From: Corallococcus terminator | GTDB taxonomy: Bacteria > Myxococcota > Myxococcia > Myxococcales > Myxococcaceae | Direction of reading: 5' to 3' | DNA: 32,890 bases | Assembly: GCF_003611635.1 (NCBI RefSeq) | Contig: NZ_RAVZ01000066.1 | Span: forward strand, 1 to 32,890 | The notes under the pieces: model-generated | The model's input: the letters and a program-made list of their open reading frames with translations, nothing else | Database searches by the model: none | What the model was told of the DNA's origin: nothing | Part shown: piece by piece, positions 8,218 through 16,858 of the stretch | Layout of the letters: every line of letters starts with the position of its first letter | Position numbering within the stretch: position 1 is the stretch's first letter | Program-made: the position numbers and the translations under genes

Positions 8218-9537
8218 TCAGCGGGCCGGAGAAGCTCCCGGGGTGAGCTTCCACAGGCGGCCGTTCGAATCGTCCGTGAGCAGGTAGAGCGCACCGTCAG
8301 GCCCCTGGACCACCTCGCGGATCCGTTCGTTGCGCTCCGTGAGCAGGCGCTCCTCGCCGACCACGCGGTCGTCCTTCAGCACAAGCCGCACCAGCGCCTG
8401 GCTGGACAGGCCGCCGATGAAGAAGTTCCCCTTCCATTCCGGAAAGAGCGCCCCCGAGTAGAGGGTGAGCCCCGAGGGGGAGATGACCGGATCCCAATAA
8501 TAGACAGGCTGCTCCATGCCGGCGGCCTGCGTCGTCTTGTGGATGGATTCGCCCGAGTATTCCTCGCCATAGCCAATCGTGGGCCAGCCGTAATCCTTGC
8601 CGGGCTCGGGGCGGTTGAGTTCATCCCCTCCGCGCGGTCCCATCTCCACGACCCAGAGCCGCTGCTGGGCGTCCAGGGCCGCGGAGAGGACGTTGCGGTG
8701 TCCGGAGGACCAGATCTCCGGCCGGGCGTCCTTCCTGCCCACGAAGGGATTGTCCTGGGGGATGGAGCCATCCGGGAAGATGCGGACGACCTTCCCGAAG
8801 TCGCTCTTGAGGTCCTGTGCCTGGACGCGGCCCTTGAGGACGGAGCGCTCGCCCAGCGTGACGAAGAGCTTGCCGTCCGGCGTGAAGACGAGCCGTCCAC
8901 CCGCGTGCAGCGTCGATTCGAGCGTGGGCTGCATGCGGAAGATGACCTGGAGGCCCTCGATGCGCGGCTTCGGGCCGTCCACCAGTCGCGCTCTTGCCAC
9001 CGCGAGCCCGTTGCCGCCCTCTCGCGGCTCGTAATAGGTCCAGTAGATGAGCCCGCTCTTCGCGTAGTCGGGCCCGACCTCCACGTCGAGCAGCCCGCCC
9101 TGTCCCCGGCCATCCACCTTGGGGAGGCCCGCCACCGCGGGTGACTTCTTGCCCGCGGCGGTGACGATGAAGAGCGAGCCCGTGGGCTTCTCCGTGACGA
9201 GGAAGCGGCCATCCGGCAGGAAGGCGATGGCCCAGGGCTTGTTGAAGCCCGAGGCAATCTCCGTCACGACGATGGGCGTGCGCGTCTTCACCGCCGGGGC
9301 GCGCGTCTGCTGCGCAAACGCGGGCTTGAACTCCGGGACGTTGGGCGGCGCGGTCTCCACGGGCGCGCCCGTGGGGATGTCGCCCTGTCGAGGCACGGAC
9401 TGCTGACTGTCACCTCCGCGTCCCGGGGCGAGGTTGCCTTCCTGGCGCGTTGGCGGCCGGGTCGTCTGGGCCGCCGCTTCGGGGGCGGCGCTCAGCAGGA
9501 GAGAGGCGAGGAGTGGGGTCACGAGTCCAGTGCGCAT
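8218..9537 (-). CDS. Secreted PQQ-dependent aldose sugar dehydrogenase
   Basis: A 439-residue protein of the soluble glucose/sorbosone dehydrogenase family (GSDH, PF07995; relatives of E. coli YliI), six-bladed propellers that oxidise aldoses with PQQ and Ca2+. The ATG complementary to 9535-9537 is preceded by GGAGAG and opens a signal peptide (MRTGLVTPLLASLLLSAAP...AAAQ); a longer frame to 9672 overlaps the next gene and is unlikely. A ~75-residue Gln/Pro-rich linker separates the signal from the enzyme. Hallmarks in order: GFNKPWAIAFLPDGRFLVTE, GRGQGGLLDVEVGPDY, LYF-type strands, a GGRLVFTPDGKLFVTLGER segment, SSGHRNVLSAALD, WVVEMGPRGGDELN and GKDYGWPTIGYGEEY. It likely acts in the periplasm and passes electrons to the respiratory chain. 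It starts 32 bases after the lipase gene, so the two may be co-transcribed. Confidence 0.9.
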   Translation of the reverse strand: MRTGLVTPLLASLLLSAAPEAAAQTTRPPTRQEGNLAPGRGGDSQQSVPRQGDIPTGAPVETAPPNVPEFKPAFAQQTRAPAVKTRTPIVVTEIASGFNKPWAIAFLPDGRFLVTEKPTGSLFIVTAAGKKSPAVAGLPKVDGRGQGGLLDVEVGPDYAKSGLIYWTYYEPREGGNGLAVARARLVDGPKPRIEGLQVIFRMQPTLESTLHAGGRLVFTPDGKLFVTLGERSVLKGRVQAQDLKSDFGKVVRIFPDGSIPQDNPFVGRKDARPEIWSSGHRNVLSAALDAQQRLWVVEMGPRGGDELNRPEPGKDYGWPTIGYGEEYSGESIHKTTQAAGMEQPVYYWDPVISPSGLTLYSGALFPEWKGNFFIGGLSSQALVRLVLKDDRVVGEERLLTERNERIREVVQGPDGALYLLTDDSNGRLWKLTPGASPAR

Positions 9538-9569
9538 GGGGACGACTCTCCGTCGGGAAGGGCTGGACG

Positions 9570-10706
9570 TCACCTGCCGATGGGCGACGTGTCGCCTACC
9601 GTGAAGTCCAGCACCCGCTCCCACAGCGCCTGGAATTGCTCCTCCTGGAAGTGGGAGCCCGACTTCAGCCAACTGATGTGCTCCGGGGGCTGGTCGAAGT
9701 GGCCCATGACGTCCATGTGGTCCGCGCTCGCGACGTGGAGGACCCGTCCCCAGACCTGGGAGCGGCTTGGGACGATGCCGTCGCTCCGGGATTCGAACTT
9801 CCTGCCAAGGACATCCTGGAGGGCCTGCGTCTGCGCCGCCGTGCGCTCGGGAATCTGGAGCTCCCGGGACAGGGGCGCGCTCTTCTCATACAGGAAGGAG
9901 AAGATTCCGTAGAGGAGCGCGTCCGGGGAGAGCAGCAGGCGGAGGGCCAGGTTGGGCGGCGGCGCGCCCGTGACGACGCAGCCGTAGCGCACGCCCTCGC
10001 GGTTCGCCGTGTTCGCGTTGAAGGCCTGCACGCTGGCCGGCATGAGGTCCTGGATCAGCGTCTGGTTTTCTCCCACCTGGTTGAAGAACCGGATGAGCTC
10101 TTCGCGCTCGCCCTCGGAGAGGTCCGCCGTCAGCCGGACGATCTGATTGAAGAGGCTGGGCGGCAGCTTCGCCTGTTCGCTCTTGAGGACGAGCCAGTAG
10201 GCTGCCTGGAGCGCGGCGGTCCGGAAGGGCATGGCCTTGCGGTGCAGGGTGAGGAAGGTGAAGAGCCACAGGTAGCGCAGCAGCGTCTTTCCCACGTCGC
10301 CCTGGTGGAAGTAGCTGGCCAGCGGGGTGCCGTGGTTCGGGGTGGCGATGGTCACGACCGAGCGCACGCGCTTCACGAAGGCCGGTGCCTCCCGGGCCAT
10401 GCGGGGTGAAACGACGCTCCGTGCATCCAGCCCGCCCGTGGAGTGCCCGACGAGGTGGAGCTGCGCGTCGTCCTCGTTCGCGGTCCGCGCCATCTCCCGG
10501 AACACGTCGCGGGCACGCGCCTCCAGCCCGGAGGTGGGGGAGGAGGCCACGGTATGCACCTGCGCGTCGATGCCGCGCTCCTTGAAGCGCTGCTGGAGCA
10601 AACGGGGGACATTCTGGAAATAGGCGATGCGCTCCGTTTCCTTGTCACCCATCTGGGTAAAGCCAAAGAAGCCGGGGACCAGATAGACGCGGTGCCGGTT
10701 TGCCAT
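9570..10706 (-). CDS. Alpha/beta-hydrolase lipase/esterase
   Basis: A 378-residue alpha/beta-hydrolase. The N-terminus has the oxyanion-type strand RVYLVPGFFGF; the nucleophile elbow is GHSTGG with Ser at residue 89; IATPNHGTPLA follows as in triacylglycerol lipases. Near the C-terminus SDGIVPSRSQ supplies a plausible catalytic Asp and SADHMDVMGHFD the His, so the triad is complete. A long helical insertion (about residues 145-250) probably forms a lid. There is no signal peptide, so it appears cytoplasmic unless exported otherwise. The start at 10706 has no strong ribosome binding site but begins directly at the first strand. It is divergent from the beta-lactamase-like gene and 32 bases upstream of the sugar dehydrogenase. 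Substrate could be acylglycerols or polyesters. Confidence 0.85.
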   Translation of the reverse strand: MANRHRVYLVPGFFGFTQMGDKETERIAYFQNVPRLLQQRFKERGIDAQVHTVASSPTSGLEARARDVFREMARTANEDDAQLHLVGHSTGGLDARSVVSPRMAREAPAFVKRVRSVVTIATPNHGTPLASYFHQGDVGKTLLRYLWLFTFLTLHRKAMPFRTAALQAAYWLVLKSEQAKLPPSLFNQIVRLTADLSEGEREELIRFFNQVGENQTLIQDLMPASVQAFNANTANREGVRYGCVVTGAPPPNLALRLLLSPDALLYGIFSFLYEKSAPLSRELQIPERTAAQTQALQDVLGRKFESRSDGIVPSRSQVWGRVLHVASADHMDVMGHFDQPPEHISWLKSGSHFQEEQFQALWERVLDFTVGDTSPIGR

Positions 10707-10874
10707 GAACCCAGTCTAGCTTTGGAGGAAGGCGCGACCCCGGGTGGCCGGCCTCAACGTGAAGTCCCGAACCCTTGGTCGGATGCGTGTCCGGGCCCGG
10801 GTGACAGCCCGGAAGGGGCGCGGTGTTCCATCCGGCGGCCGGCACCTCCGGCCTCCCCAACGAGGAGATGGAAC

Positions 10875-12122
10875 ATGGCTGTCCTGCACCGTGGACTGCG
10901 GCTGGGCATGACGTTGCTCGCGAGCGTGATGGCTCCCGCCTGTGGTCCGGAGCTTCCGCCTGGAAGCGTCCCGGAGGTCGGGGAGCAAGAGTCGACCGCG
11001 TTGGGACTGGAGTCGGGCTCGCGCCTGCCCCCGCTCAATCGCGAGGCCCTGCGCCAGGCCATCGCGGGCCTGCCGGATGCGGAGGTCACGGGCGCGCTCG
11101 TCCGGGTGGAGGGCTCGGAGGGACGGTGGCTGGGGGCGTCCGGCGTGGCGGATGTCCGCACCGGTGCGCCGGTGCGCGCGGACGCACGCTTCCGCATTGG
11201 CAGCATGACCAAGGTCTTCACCGCCACGGTGGTGTTGCAGCTCGCCGCCGAGCGCCGGGTGGACCTGGACCGGCCCGTCCAGGAGTACCTGCCGCGCCTC
11301 CTGCCGGCGGGCGTCTACGCGCCCATCACGGTGCGGCAGTTGCTCAATCACACCCATGGCCTGCCCGGGGTGCCGGTGCCGCAGAAGGATCCGGACTGGT
11401 TCTTCGTGAACCGGTTCCGACGCTACAGCCCCCGGGAACTCGTCGCGCTGGCGCTGCCCGCGGGGCCGGTGTTCGCGCCGGGCACGCAGCAGGACTACGG
11501 CAACATCGGCTACATCGTCGCCGGGCTGCTCATCGAACAGGTGACGGGCCGTCCCTACGGTGACGCGGTGCGGGATCGCATCCTGCGTCCGCTGCGGCTG
11601 GGGGACACCTTCGTGCCCGGCAACCTGGTGACGATTCCGGGGCCGCATGCCCGTGGCTATGAGGAGGTCCAGGCGGAAGCGGGCGCGTGCCCGGCGGGGG
11701 CCATCGTCTACCAGGGGCGGTGCCTGGTGGATGTCACCGAAGCCAGCCAGTCCGTCCCCTGGGCCGCGGGCGAGATGGTCTCCAGCACGGCCGACCTGGA
11801 TCGCTTCCTCGTCGCGCTCTTCCAGGGCCGGTTGCTGCCGCACGCGCAGCGGGAGGAGCTGTTCACCGTCCCGGACGTGCCCAACGTGGACGGTGGCCGC
11901 GCCCTCTACAGCGCGGGGCTGTCCCGCATCGAGGTCGGCGGGCTCACGCTGTGGGGCAAGAGCGGTGACCGGCACGGCTACAACAACGGCATGGGGGCCA
12001 CGCGCGACCTGCGTCGGCGGCTCGTCTATTCGGTCAACACGCTGCGCATGGGGCAGGACCGGCCGGACATCGCCGCGCGCATCGTCGCGGCGGCCATGGG
12101 CGGGCTGCAGGCCGCGCCCTGA
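10875..12122 (+). CDS. Serine beta-lactamase / penicillin-binding-like lipoprotein
   Basis: A 415-residue protein of the beta-lactamase class C/D-alanyl-D-alanine carboxypeptidase family (PF00144). The ATG at 10875 has CGAGGAG eight bases upstream and gives a lipoprotein signal ending MAPAC with Cys at residue 23; the open frame reaches back to 10443 but only as the antisense of the lipase gene. Catalytic motifs are in place: S-x-x-K as SMTK (Ser110, Lys113) in RFRIGSMTKVFTA, Y-x-N as YGN (Tyr208), and a C-terminal GKSGDRHGYN in the position of the KTG/HxG box. LLNHTHGLPG is also typical of the family. Likely a cell-envelope hydrolase acting on D-Ala peptides, esters or beta-lactams. It probably recycles or edits peptidoglycan, but family members are too diverse to assign a substrate. 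True antibiotic resistance is not implied. Confidence 0.9.
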   Translation: MAVLHRGLRLGMTLLASVMAPACGPELPPGSVPEVGEQESTALGLESGSRLPPLNREALRQAIAGLPDAEVTGALVRVEGSEGRWLGASGVADVRTGAPVRADARFRIGSMTKVFTATVVLQLAAERRVDLDRPVQEYLPRLLPAGVYAPITVRQLLNHTHGLPGVPVPQKDPDWFFVNRFRRYSPRELVALALPAGPVFAPGTQQDYGNIGYIVAGLLIEQVTGRPYGDAVRDRILRPLRLGDTFVPGNLVTIPGPHARGYEEVQAEAGACPAGAIVYQGRCLVDVTEASQSVPWAAGEMVSSTADLDRFLVALFQGRLLPHAQREELFTVPDVPNVDGGRALYSAGLSRIEVGGLTLWGKSGDRHGYNNGMGATRDLRRRLVYSVNTLRMGQDRPDIAARIVAAAMGGLQAAP

Positions 12123-12221
12123 CGCAGCGCAGTGCCGAACCCGCGCACGGATCGCGCGCGCTTGGGATCCTCCGCACAGGGCTTTCTGGCAGAGTGGATG
12201 CTTTCGCTGGGGGCCCCCGCA

Positions 12222-13115
12222 ATGCAGACCAGTGCCATCACCGAGGTGTTCCTGCCGCTCGCGCTGGGGGTGATCATGCTCGGGCTCGGCCTGAGCCTCA
12301 CCCTCGCCGACTTCCGCCGCGTGGCCCAGTATCCGCGCGCGGCGCTGGTGGGCCTGGGCTGTCAGACGCTGCTCATGCCGCTGGTCTGTTACGCCATCGC
12401 GAGCGGCTTCGGTCTGCCCCCGCAGCTCGCCGTGGGGCTGATGCTGCTCGCGGCCTCGCCGGGCGGTGCGACCGCGAACCTCTTCAGCCACCTGGCCAAG
12501 GGCGATGTCGCGCTCAACGTCAGCCTGACGGCGGTCAACAGCGTGCTGTCGCTGTTCACGCTGCCGCTCATCGTGAACCTCTCCCTGTCGCACTTCATGG
12601 GCGAGGAGCGCGCCATTCCCTTGCAGTTCGCGAAGATCCTCCAGGTGTTCGCCATCGTCCTGGTGCCCATCTCGCTGGGGATGTGGGTGCGCGCGAAGCG
12701 GCCGGCGCTGGCGGATGGGCTGGACCGGCCGGTGCGCATCACGTCAGCGCTGTTCCTGGTGCTGGTGGTGCTCGCGGCGACGCTCAAGGAGCGGGACCAA
12801 CTGGTGACCTACTTCCAGAGCGTGGGGCTCGCGGCGCTCGCCTTCAACCTGGCCAGCATGGCGGTCGGCTTCGCGGTGCCCATGCTGCTGAGGATCGAGC
12901 GCAAGCAGGCGGTGGCGATCGCAATGGAGGTGGGCATCCACAACGGCACGCTCGCCATCGCCATCGCGTCCAGCCCGCGACTGCTCAATGACAGCGTGAT
13001 GGCCATTCCGGCGGCCATCTACAGCGTCATCATGTTCTTCACCGCGGGCGTCTTCGGTGCCCTCGTCGCCCGGAGGCAGGCCGCGAGCGCCGCTGCGGAC
13101 CTCGGGACGCGCTAG
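12222..13115 (+). CDS. Bile acid:sodium symporter (BASS) family transporter
   Basis: A 297-residue inner-membrane protein of the BASS/SBF family (PF01758), with 9-10 hydrophobic segments across the whole length. Family features include the LGLGLSLTLADF segment near residue 20, LMLLAASPGGATANLFSHLAKGD (the crossover region carrying the sodium and substrate sites), LNVSLTAVNSVLSLFTLP and the late VGIHNGTLAIAIA motif. The start at 12222 (MQTSAITEV) fits homologues that begin just before the first helix; ATG 12198 is possible and adds eight residues. It is expected to import an organic anion with Na+. Bacterial members carry pantoate, sulfonates, keto acids or sterol-like acids, and no neighbour identifies the substrate. 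It lies 99 bases after the beta-lactamase-like gene on the same strand. Confidence 0.92.
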   Translation: MQTSAITEVFLPLALGVIMLGLGLSLTLADFRRVAQYPRAALVGLGCQTLLMPLVCYAIASGFGLPPQLAVGLMLLAASPGGATANLFSHLAKGDVALNVSLTAVNSVLSLFTLPLIVNLSLSHFMGEERAIPLQFAKILQVFAIVLVPISLGMWVRAKRPALADGLDRPVRITSALFLVLVVLAATLKERDQLVTYFQSVGLAALAFNLASMAVGFAVPMLLRIERKQAVAIAMEVGIHNGTLAIAIASSPRLLNDSVMAIPAAIYSVIMFFTAGVFGALVARRQAASAAADLGTR

Positions 13116-13214
13116 AACTCAGGTGTGCGGATGTAACCAAATCCCCACCATGCAACTTCTTGCGCCAGTGCCCGATAATGGCAGCAAGACTCAACTTTCC
13201 AATCGAGGCAGTCC

Positions 13215-14261
13215 ATGACCTCCATCAAGAAGATCTTCCAGAGCGCCACCCAGCAGGCCAAGCAGGTCGTCTCGACCGTGCAGGACACGGTCAAGAAGAA
13301 CGACAACCTCATCAAGGGCGGCACGGCGGTCGTGAGCCAGGCCTCGAAGGCCATCTCGTTCGGCAAGGACGTGATGGAGCAGGTGGGCAATGTGGGCAAG
13401 AAGCCCCTGGAGGGCATCCTCGGCTCCAAGGGGCTGGGCTTCATCTCCAACCCCACGGTCGATGCCGGCAAGTTCGGCGCCTTCCAGAAGGTGATGTCGA
13501 AGGCGAAGGGCCCCCTGGCCGCCTTCAGCGTCCTGACCGCGGGCAAGGCCGTCGCCACCGCGGCGGGCGACATCCGCAACGCGGTGCGCAGCGGCAGCCG
13601 TGAGGACATCACCAAGGCGGCGCGCTCGTCGCTGGACGCGGCGAAGGCCGGCCTCAACGTCGTCTCGGGCGGCATCCAGGGCAGCAAGGTCGCTGGCGGC
13701 ATCCTCCACGCGGCGGTCGTCACCCAGAAGCTGGGCGCGGAGAAGGCGGCCCTCGAAGCGTTCAAGCGCGTGGCCCCCAACGCGAGCGAGGCGGTCGCGA
13801 AGGCGGCCTCCGGTACGGCGCTGAAGCAGGTCTTCGAGGGCGCCACCGCCAAGGCGGCGCGGCGGGCCATCACCGAGGTCGCGACGGAGACGGCCCAGAA
13901 GGCGGCGGGCTCCATCGCTCGGGGCGCCGGCAGCGCCTCGCGCGCCGCGGGCAAGGCGGTGCTGAGCGCGGCGGGTCGTGAGGCTGGCGAGGCCGCCCTC
14001 AAGGCCGGTGCGCGCGCGGCGGCGGGTCCGGCGGCCAAGGCGGCGGCCCGGTTCGCTCCGGGCCTCAACATCGCCATGGCGGCCGTGGACACCGCGCAGG
14101 CGGTGGCCACGCTGGCGGACCCCAAGGCCGGCACGGGCAAGAAGGTGACGTCGGTCATCACCGCAGTCGGCTCCATCGCCGCGGCGACGAACATCCCCAT
14201 CGTCAGCCAGGTGGGCGCGGCGGTGTCCACCATCTCCAGCATCGTCGGCGCGTTCTTCTAA
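13215..14261 (+). CDS. Ala-rich, glycine-zipper-like protein of unknown function
   Basis: A 348-residue protein that I do not recognise. It starts at ATG 13215 with GAGGCAG upstream. The first ~55 residues are amphipathic helix (MTSIKKIFQSATQQAKQVV). The middle is long and Ala/Lys-rich with heptad-like spacing, including a run of AAGRxAGxAALxAGARAAA type between residues about 225 and 275. The end carries two hydrophobic, small-residue segments: GLNIAMAAVDTAQAVATLA, then VTSVITAVGSIAAATN and VSTISSIVGAFF. That pattern resembles the hydrophobic hairpins of pore-forming or secreted effector proteins and phage tail/tape-measure-like proteins. No signal peptide, no enzyme motif. It is followed 30 bases later by a trigger-factor-like chaperone, which suggests that it needs help to stay soluble before delivery to a membrane or surface. 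That role is inference. Confidence 0.72.
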   Translation: MTSIKKIFQSATQQAKQVVSTVQDTVKKNDNLIKGGTAVVSQASKAISFGKDVMEQVGNVGKKPLEGILGSKGLGFISNPTVDAGKFGAFQKVMSKAKGPLAAFSVLTAGKAVATAAGDIRNAVRSGSREDITKAARSSLDAAKAGLNVVSGGIQGSKVAGGILHAAVVTQKLGAEKAALEAFKRVAPNASEAVAKAASGTALKQVFEGATAKAARRAITEVATETAQKAAGSIARGAGSASRAAGKAVLSAAGREAGEAALKAGARAAAGPAAKAAARFAPGLNIAMAAVDTAQAVATLADPKAGTGKKVTSVITAVGSIAAATNIPIVSQVGAAVSTISSIVGAFF

Positions 14262-14291
14262 TAAGCGCCCGGCTGCACTAGAAGAGCTTCC

Positions 14292-15440
14292 ATGGCGCAC
14301 CGGCCCTTCGCTCCGCATTGGCATGGGCGAGGGCCGGGCTACGTCCCTGGAGTCCCCGTGAGCAGCCACAGTGGTCGAGGCGAAGGACCGGGAGTCGAGA
14401 GGCTCCTGAAGATGAGCCCCATCGCCAGCCTCATGGCGGCGGGGCCGGTGTCACTGCCCGAGGCGAAGGCCCCCTCCCTGGAGGGCCTCGCGGTGAAGGT
14501 CCCCCTGGCCCGGGACCTGACGCCGGAGGACCTCATCACCCGCTTCCACGAGAAGAAGCGCGAACGGGCCACCGTGCGCGCGCGGGCCGAGGGCGAGCAC
14601 CTCGCGGCGGGCGACGACGTGCAGCTCAACGTGCTGGGCTACGCCGACGGCCGGCTCATTCCCTTCTCCGCCCGCTTCGGCCAGTGGATGGAACTGGCCC
14701 CGCTGCAGGCCCTCCCCGGCTTCGCGGAAGGCCTGGCCGAAGGCGGCACCGTGGGCGGCAGCCTCCAGCTCATGCTCGACCTTCCGGACGACTACCCGGT
14801 GGAATCGCTGCGCGGAAAGACCGTCCGCTTCCTCGTCGACGTGCGCGCCGCGCGCGAGGTGACGATGCCGGACGAGGAGGCCCCCGGCTTCCTGAAGCAA
14901 CTGGCGCTCGGCGACTCGCTGGACGCGGTCATGGACCACCTCCAGGAAGAGCTGGAGCAGGAGCTCTCCGACAGCTTGTGGGTCCAGGCGCAGGAGCTGG
15001 TCCTGGAAGAGCTGGCGCGCCGCACCGAGGTGGAGATCCCGCGCAAGCTGGTGGACGAGGAGATCCGCCGCCGCTGGGCCGCCGCCGAAGGCTTTGGCAT
15101 GGTCGAGCAGAACTTCAGCGTGGAGGAGCAGGAGGAGGCGGTCCAGGGCTGGCTGACGGACCCCGCCACGCGGGAGCAGGCCGAGCGCCGCATCCGTATC
15201 GGGCTGGGCCTCAAGGCCGTGGCGGAGCGGGATCAGCTCACGCTCACGCCGCAGAAGCTCCAGGAGCTCCTCGAAGAGTCCACCGAGCCCTTCGGTCTGA
15301 CGGCCGCGGACGTGAGCGCCGCGCTGCGCGAGTCCCCCGAGACAACGAAGCGGCTGCATGACATGGGCTGGCACCTGATGGTCGTCGAGCACGTCATGTC
15401 GAAGGCCCGCGTGACCTTCGAGGGTGCCGAGCAGGGCTGA
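14292..15440 (+). CDS. Trigger-factor-like PPIase/chaperone without ribosome-binding domain
   Basis: A 382-residue protein related to the last two domains of trigger factor. Residues about 75-190 match the trigger-factor linker and FKBP-type PPIase domain: LTPEDLITRFHEKKRERATV, LAAGDDVQLNVLGYADG, ALPGFAEGLAEGG, and the diagnostic LPDDYPVESLRGKTVRFLVD. Residues about 195-382 match the C-terminal helical cradle (LVLEELARRTEVEIPRKLVD, then EEIRRRWAAAEG). Classical Tig has an N-terminal domain of ~110 residues with a GFRxGKxP loop that docks on the ribosome; here the first ~70 residues are a Gly/Pro-rich stretch with no such loop. It is therefore a divergent paralogue, not the housekeeping Tig, and likely a dedicated, ribosome-free chaperone. 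Neighbours: the Ala-rich protein 30 bases upstream and a membrane protein starting two bases after the stop codon's first base set. Confidence 0.82.
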   Translation: MAHRPFAPHWHGRGPGYVPGVPVSSHSGRGEGPGVERLLKMSPIASLMAAGPVSLPEAKAPSLEGLAVKVPLARDLTPEDLITRFHEKKRERATVRARAEGEHLAAGDDVQLNVLGYADGRLIPFSARFGQWMELAPLQALPGFAEGLAEGGTVGGSLQLMLDLPDDYPVESLRGKTVRFLVDVRAAREVTMPDEEAPGFLKQLALGDSLDAVMDHLQEELEQELSDSLWVQAQELVLEELARRTEVEIPRKLVDEEIRRRWAAAEGFGMVEQNFSVEEQEEAVQGWLTDPATREQAERRIRIGLGLKAVAERDQLTLTPQKLQELLEESTEPFGLTAADVSAALRESPETTKRLHDMGWHLMVVEHVMSKARVTFEGAEQG

Positions 15441-15441
15441 A

Positions 15442-15831
15442 ATGGCGCCGTTTCCCCCTCCACGCCGGCGCCGCCGTCCCGAGCCTGCCCAGGAGCCGCC
15501 CCGCTCCCTGGGAAGGCAGATCCTGGACACGCTGGAGCTGTCCGGGCCCTCGGGGTGGTGGGGCCTGGGCATCGTGCTGGGCGTGCTTGTCGTTGGCTTC
15601 GGGCCCTTGTTGCTGTTGGCGCTCCTGGACGTGAGCGGACCGACGCGCAAGGCGCTGGTCGCGCTGGGGCCGGTGTCCATCTGCCTGGGGTTCGCCATCC
15701 TCGTCGGGGTGTGTGCCCGGCGGTATGGAAAGGCGCTCGGGTGGTCGCGCCGTCAGGCGTGGATGCTCATGGGGATGTTCGTCGGACTGGGCCTGCTGGG
15801 CGGCCTGGGGCTGTGGTTCGGGGAAGCCTGA
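15442..15831 (+). CDS. Small three-helix membrane protein
   Basis: A 129-residue protein that starts one base after the stop codon of the trigger-factor-like gene, so it is very probably translated from the same mRNA; a GTG at 15424 overlapping that gene is an alternative start. The first ~30 residues are Pro/Arg-rich and cytosolic (positive-inside). Three hydrophobic segments follow, around WWGLGIVLGVLVVGFGPLLL, VALGPVSICLGFAILVGVCA and WMLMGMFVGLGLLGGLGLW, with Arg/Lys in the loop between the second and third. No family recognised. Its tight linkage hints at a membrane partner for the two upstream products. Confidence 0.75.
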   Translation: MAPFPPPRRRRRPEPAQEPPRSLGRQILDTLELSGPSGWWGLGIVLGVLVVGFGPLLLLALLDVSGPTRKALVALGPVSICLGFAILVGVCARRYGKALGWSRRQAWMLMGMFVGLGLLGGLGLWFGEA

Positions 15832-15870
15832 ACCCAGCGCGCCGCCCCGGGGCCGTCGGACGGGCAGGTC

Positions 15871-16755
15871 TCATCCCGCGTCCTCCTTCGCCCGTGCGCG
15901 CACCTCCGCCGCGAACAGCTCCGCCGCGGGCGTGCGGGGTGCGCCCTTGCGCCAGAGCAGTGCCGCCAGTTCGGAGCGGGGCGCCGGGGACAGTCGCTTC
16001 ACCACCAGCCGCTCCGCGTCCGCGAGTCGCGGCTCGGGCAGCACCGTGACGGCGAGGCCCGCGCGGACGATGGCCAGCACGGTGGCCACCGCGTTGGATT
16101 CGAGCGCGATCCGGGGCGCGAACCGCATCGCCGCGAAGTGCGCGTCCACCCGGGCGCGCACCCTCAGCCCGCGCGACAGCAGCGCGAACGGCTCCTCCGC
16201 GAGCAGCTTCGCCCCCACGGACTCCGCGCCCGCCAGCGCATGTCCGCGCGCGACGACGAGCGCGAGCCGGCTGTCGAAGACGGGTTCGGCATCCAGGTCC
16301 GCCAGGCGCGCGGGCGCATAGCCCAGCCCCACGTCCAGCCTGCCGTCCGCGAGCCGCCGCTCCAGCCTCCTGACGACCGCCTCCTCCGCGCTCAGCGCCA
16401 GTCCGGGGTGCCTGCGGAGCACCGCCGTCAGCGCTGGCACCACGATGCCGCGCATGCTCGGTGGGTAGCCCACGCGGAGCGCCCCCGTGGAAAGCCCCCG
16501 CAGCGCGCCCACCGCCGACAGGCCCGCGTTCACGTCCTCCAGCGCGCGCGACGCATAGGTGCGGAACAGCTCGCCGGCCTGTGTCAGCCGCACCCCGGCG
16601 CGGGCCCGTTCGAAGAGCGGCGTGCCGACCTCCTCCTCCAACTGGCGGATCTGCTGCGACAGCGTGGGCTGGGAGATGTGCACCCGCCGCGCGGCGCGCC
16701 CGAAGTGCAGCGTGTCTGCGACGGCGGAGAAGTAGCGGAGGTGTCGAAGCTCCAT
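15871..16755 (-). CDS. LysR-family transcriptional regulator
   Basis: A 294-residue LysR-type regulator. Residues 1-60 are the winged helix-turn-helix ([19 protein letters not shown], then [20 protein letters not shown]), followed by the linker helix ([20 protein letters not shown]) and the two-lobed effector-binding domain from about residue 90 ([11 protein letters not shown] onwards). The [13 protein letters not shown] sequence and MELRHLRYF start are typical of the CynR/BenM/CatM branch that senses small organic acids. It is divergent from the ThDP enzyme and aldehyde dehydrogenase pair, and a perfect LysR-type palindrome lies in between, so it most likely controls them in response to a substrate or product. 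The effector is unknown. Confidence 0.93.
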   Translation of the reverse strand: MELRHLRYFSAVADTLHFGRAARRVHISQPTLSQQIRQLEEEVGTPLFERARAGVRLTQAGELFRTYASRALEDVNAGLSAVGALRGLSTGALRVGYPPSMRGIVVPALTAVLRRHPGLALSAEEAVVRRLERRLADGRLDVGLGYAPARLADLDAEPVFDSRLALVVARGHALAGAESVGAKLLAEEPFALLSRGLRVRARVDAHFAAMRFAPRIALESNAVATVLAIVRAGLAVTVLPEPRLADAERLVVKRLSPAPRSELAALLWRKGAPRTPAAELFAAEVRARAKEDAG

Positions 16756-16764
16756 GGATCCATC

Positions 16765-16779
16765 ATAGATGGCATCTAT
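16765..16779. promoter_or_regulatory. LysR T-N11-A operator, perfect palindrome
   Basis: ATAGATG and CATCTAT are perfect inverted repeats around one central G, giving the classical T-N11-A LysR box. It lies 10 bases upstream of the LysR start codon and 80 bases before the divergent gene's ATG at 16859. It would serve autoregulation and activation of the divergent pair. Confidence 0.7.
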
Positions 16780-16858
16780 CGGGTTGATGAGAACAGACGA
16801 ATGTACGAATCGAGGCCCCCGGGTACATCTTCCTCGTCATCAAGGAGAGAGGGACCCC

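Noticed and set aside
10875-12122. A beta-lactam resistance gene
   Set aside because: SxxK/YxN lipoproteins of this family are mostly peptidases or esterases; nothing in the sequence shows antibiotic hydrolysis.
10716-12593. Open minus-strand frame of 625 codons antisense to the beta-lactamase-like gene
   Set aside because: Composition is Arg/His/Gln-rich without motifs; the plus strand carries a complete SxxK/YxN enzyme.
13191-14369. Minus-strand frames antisense to the Ala-rich gene
   Set aside because: The Ala/Arg-rich minus translations mirror the repeated GCG/GCC codons of the plus strand, which has a start with a ribosome binding site and a defined C-terminal hydrophobic pattern.
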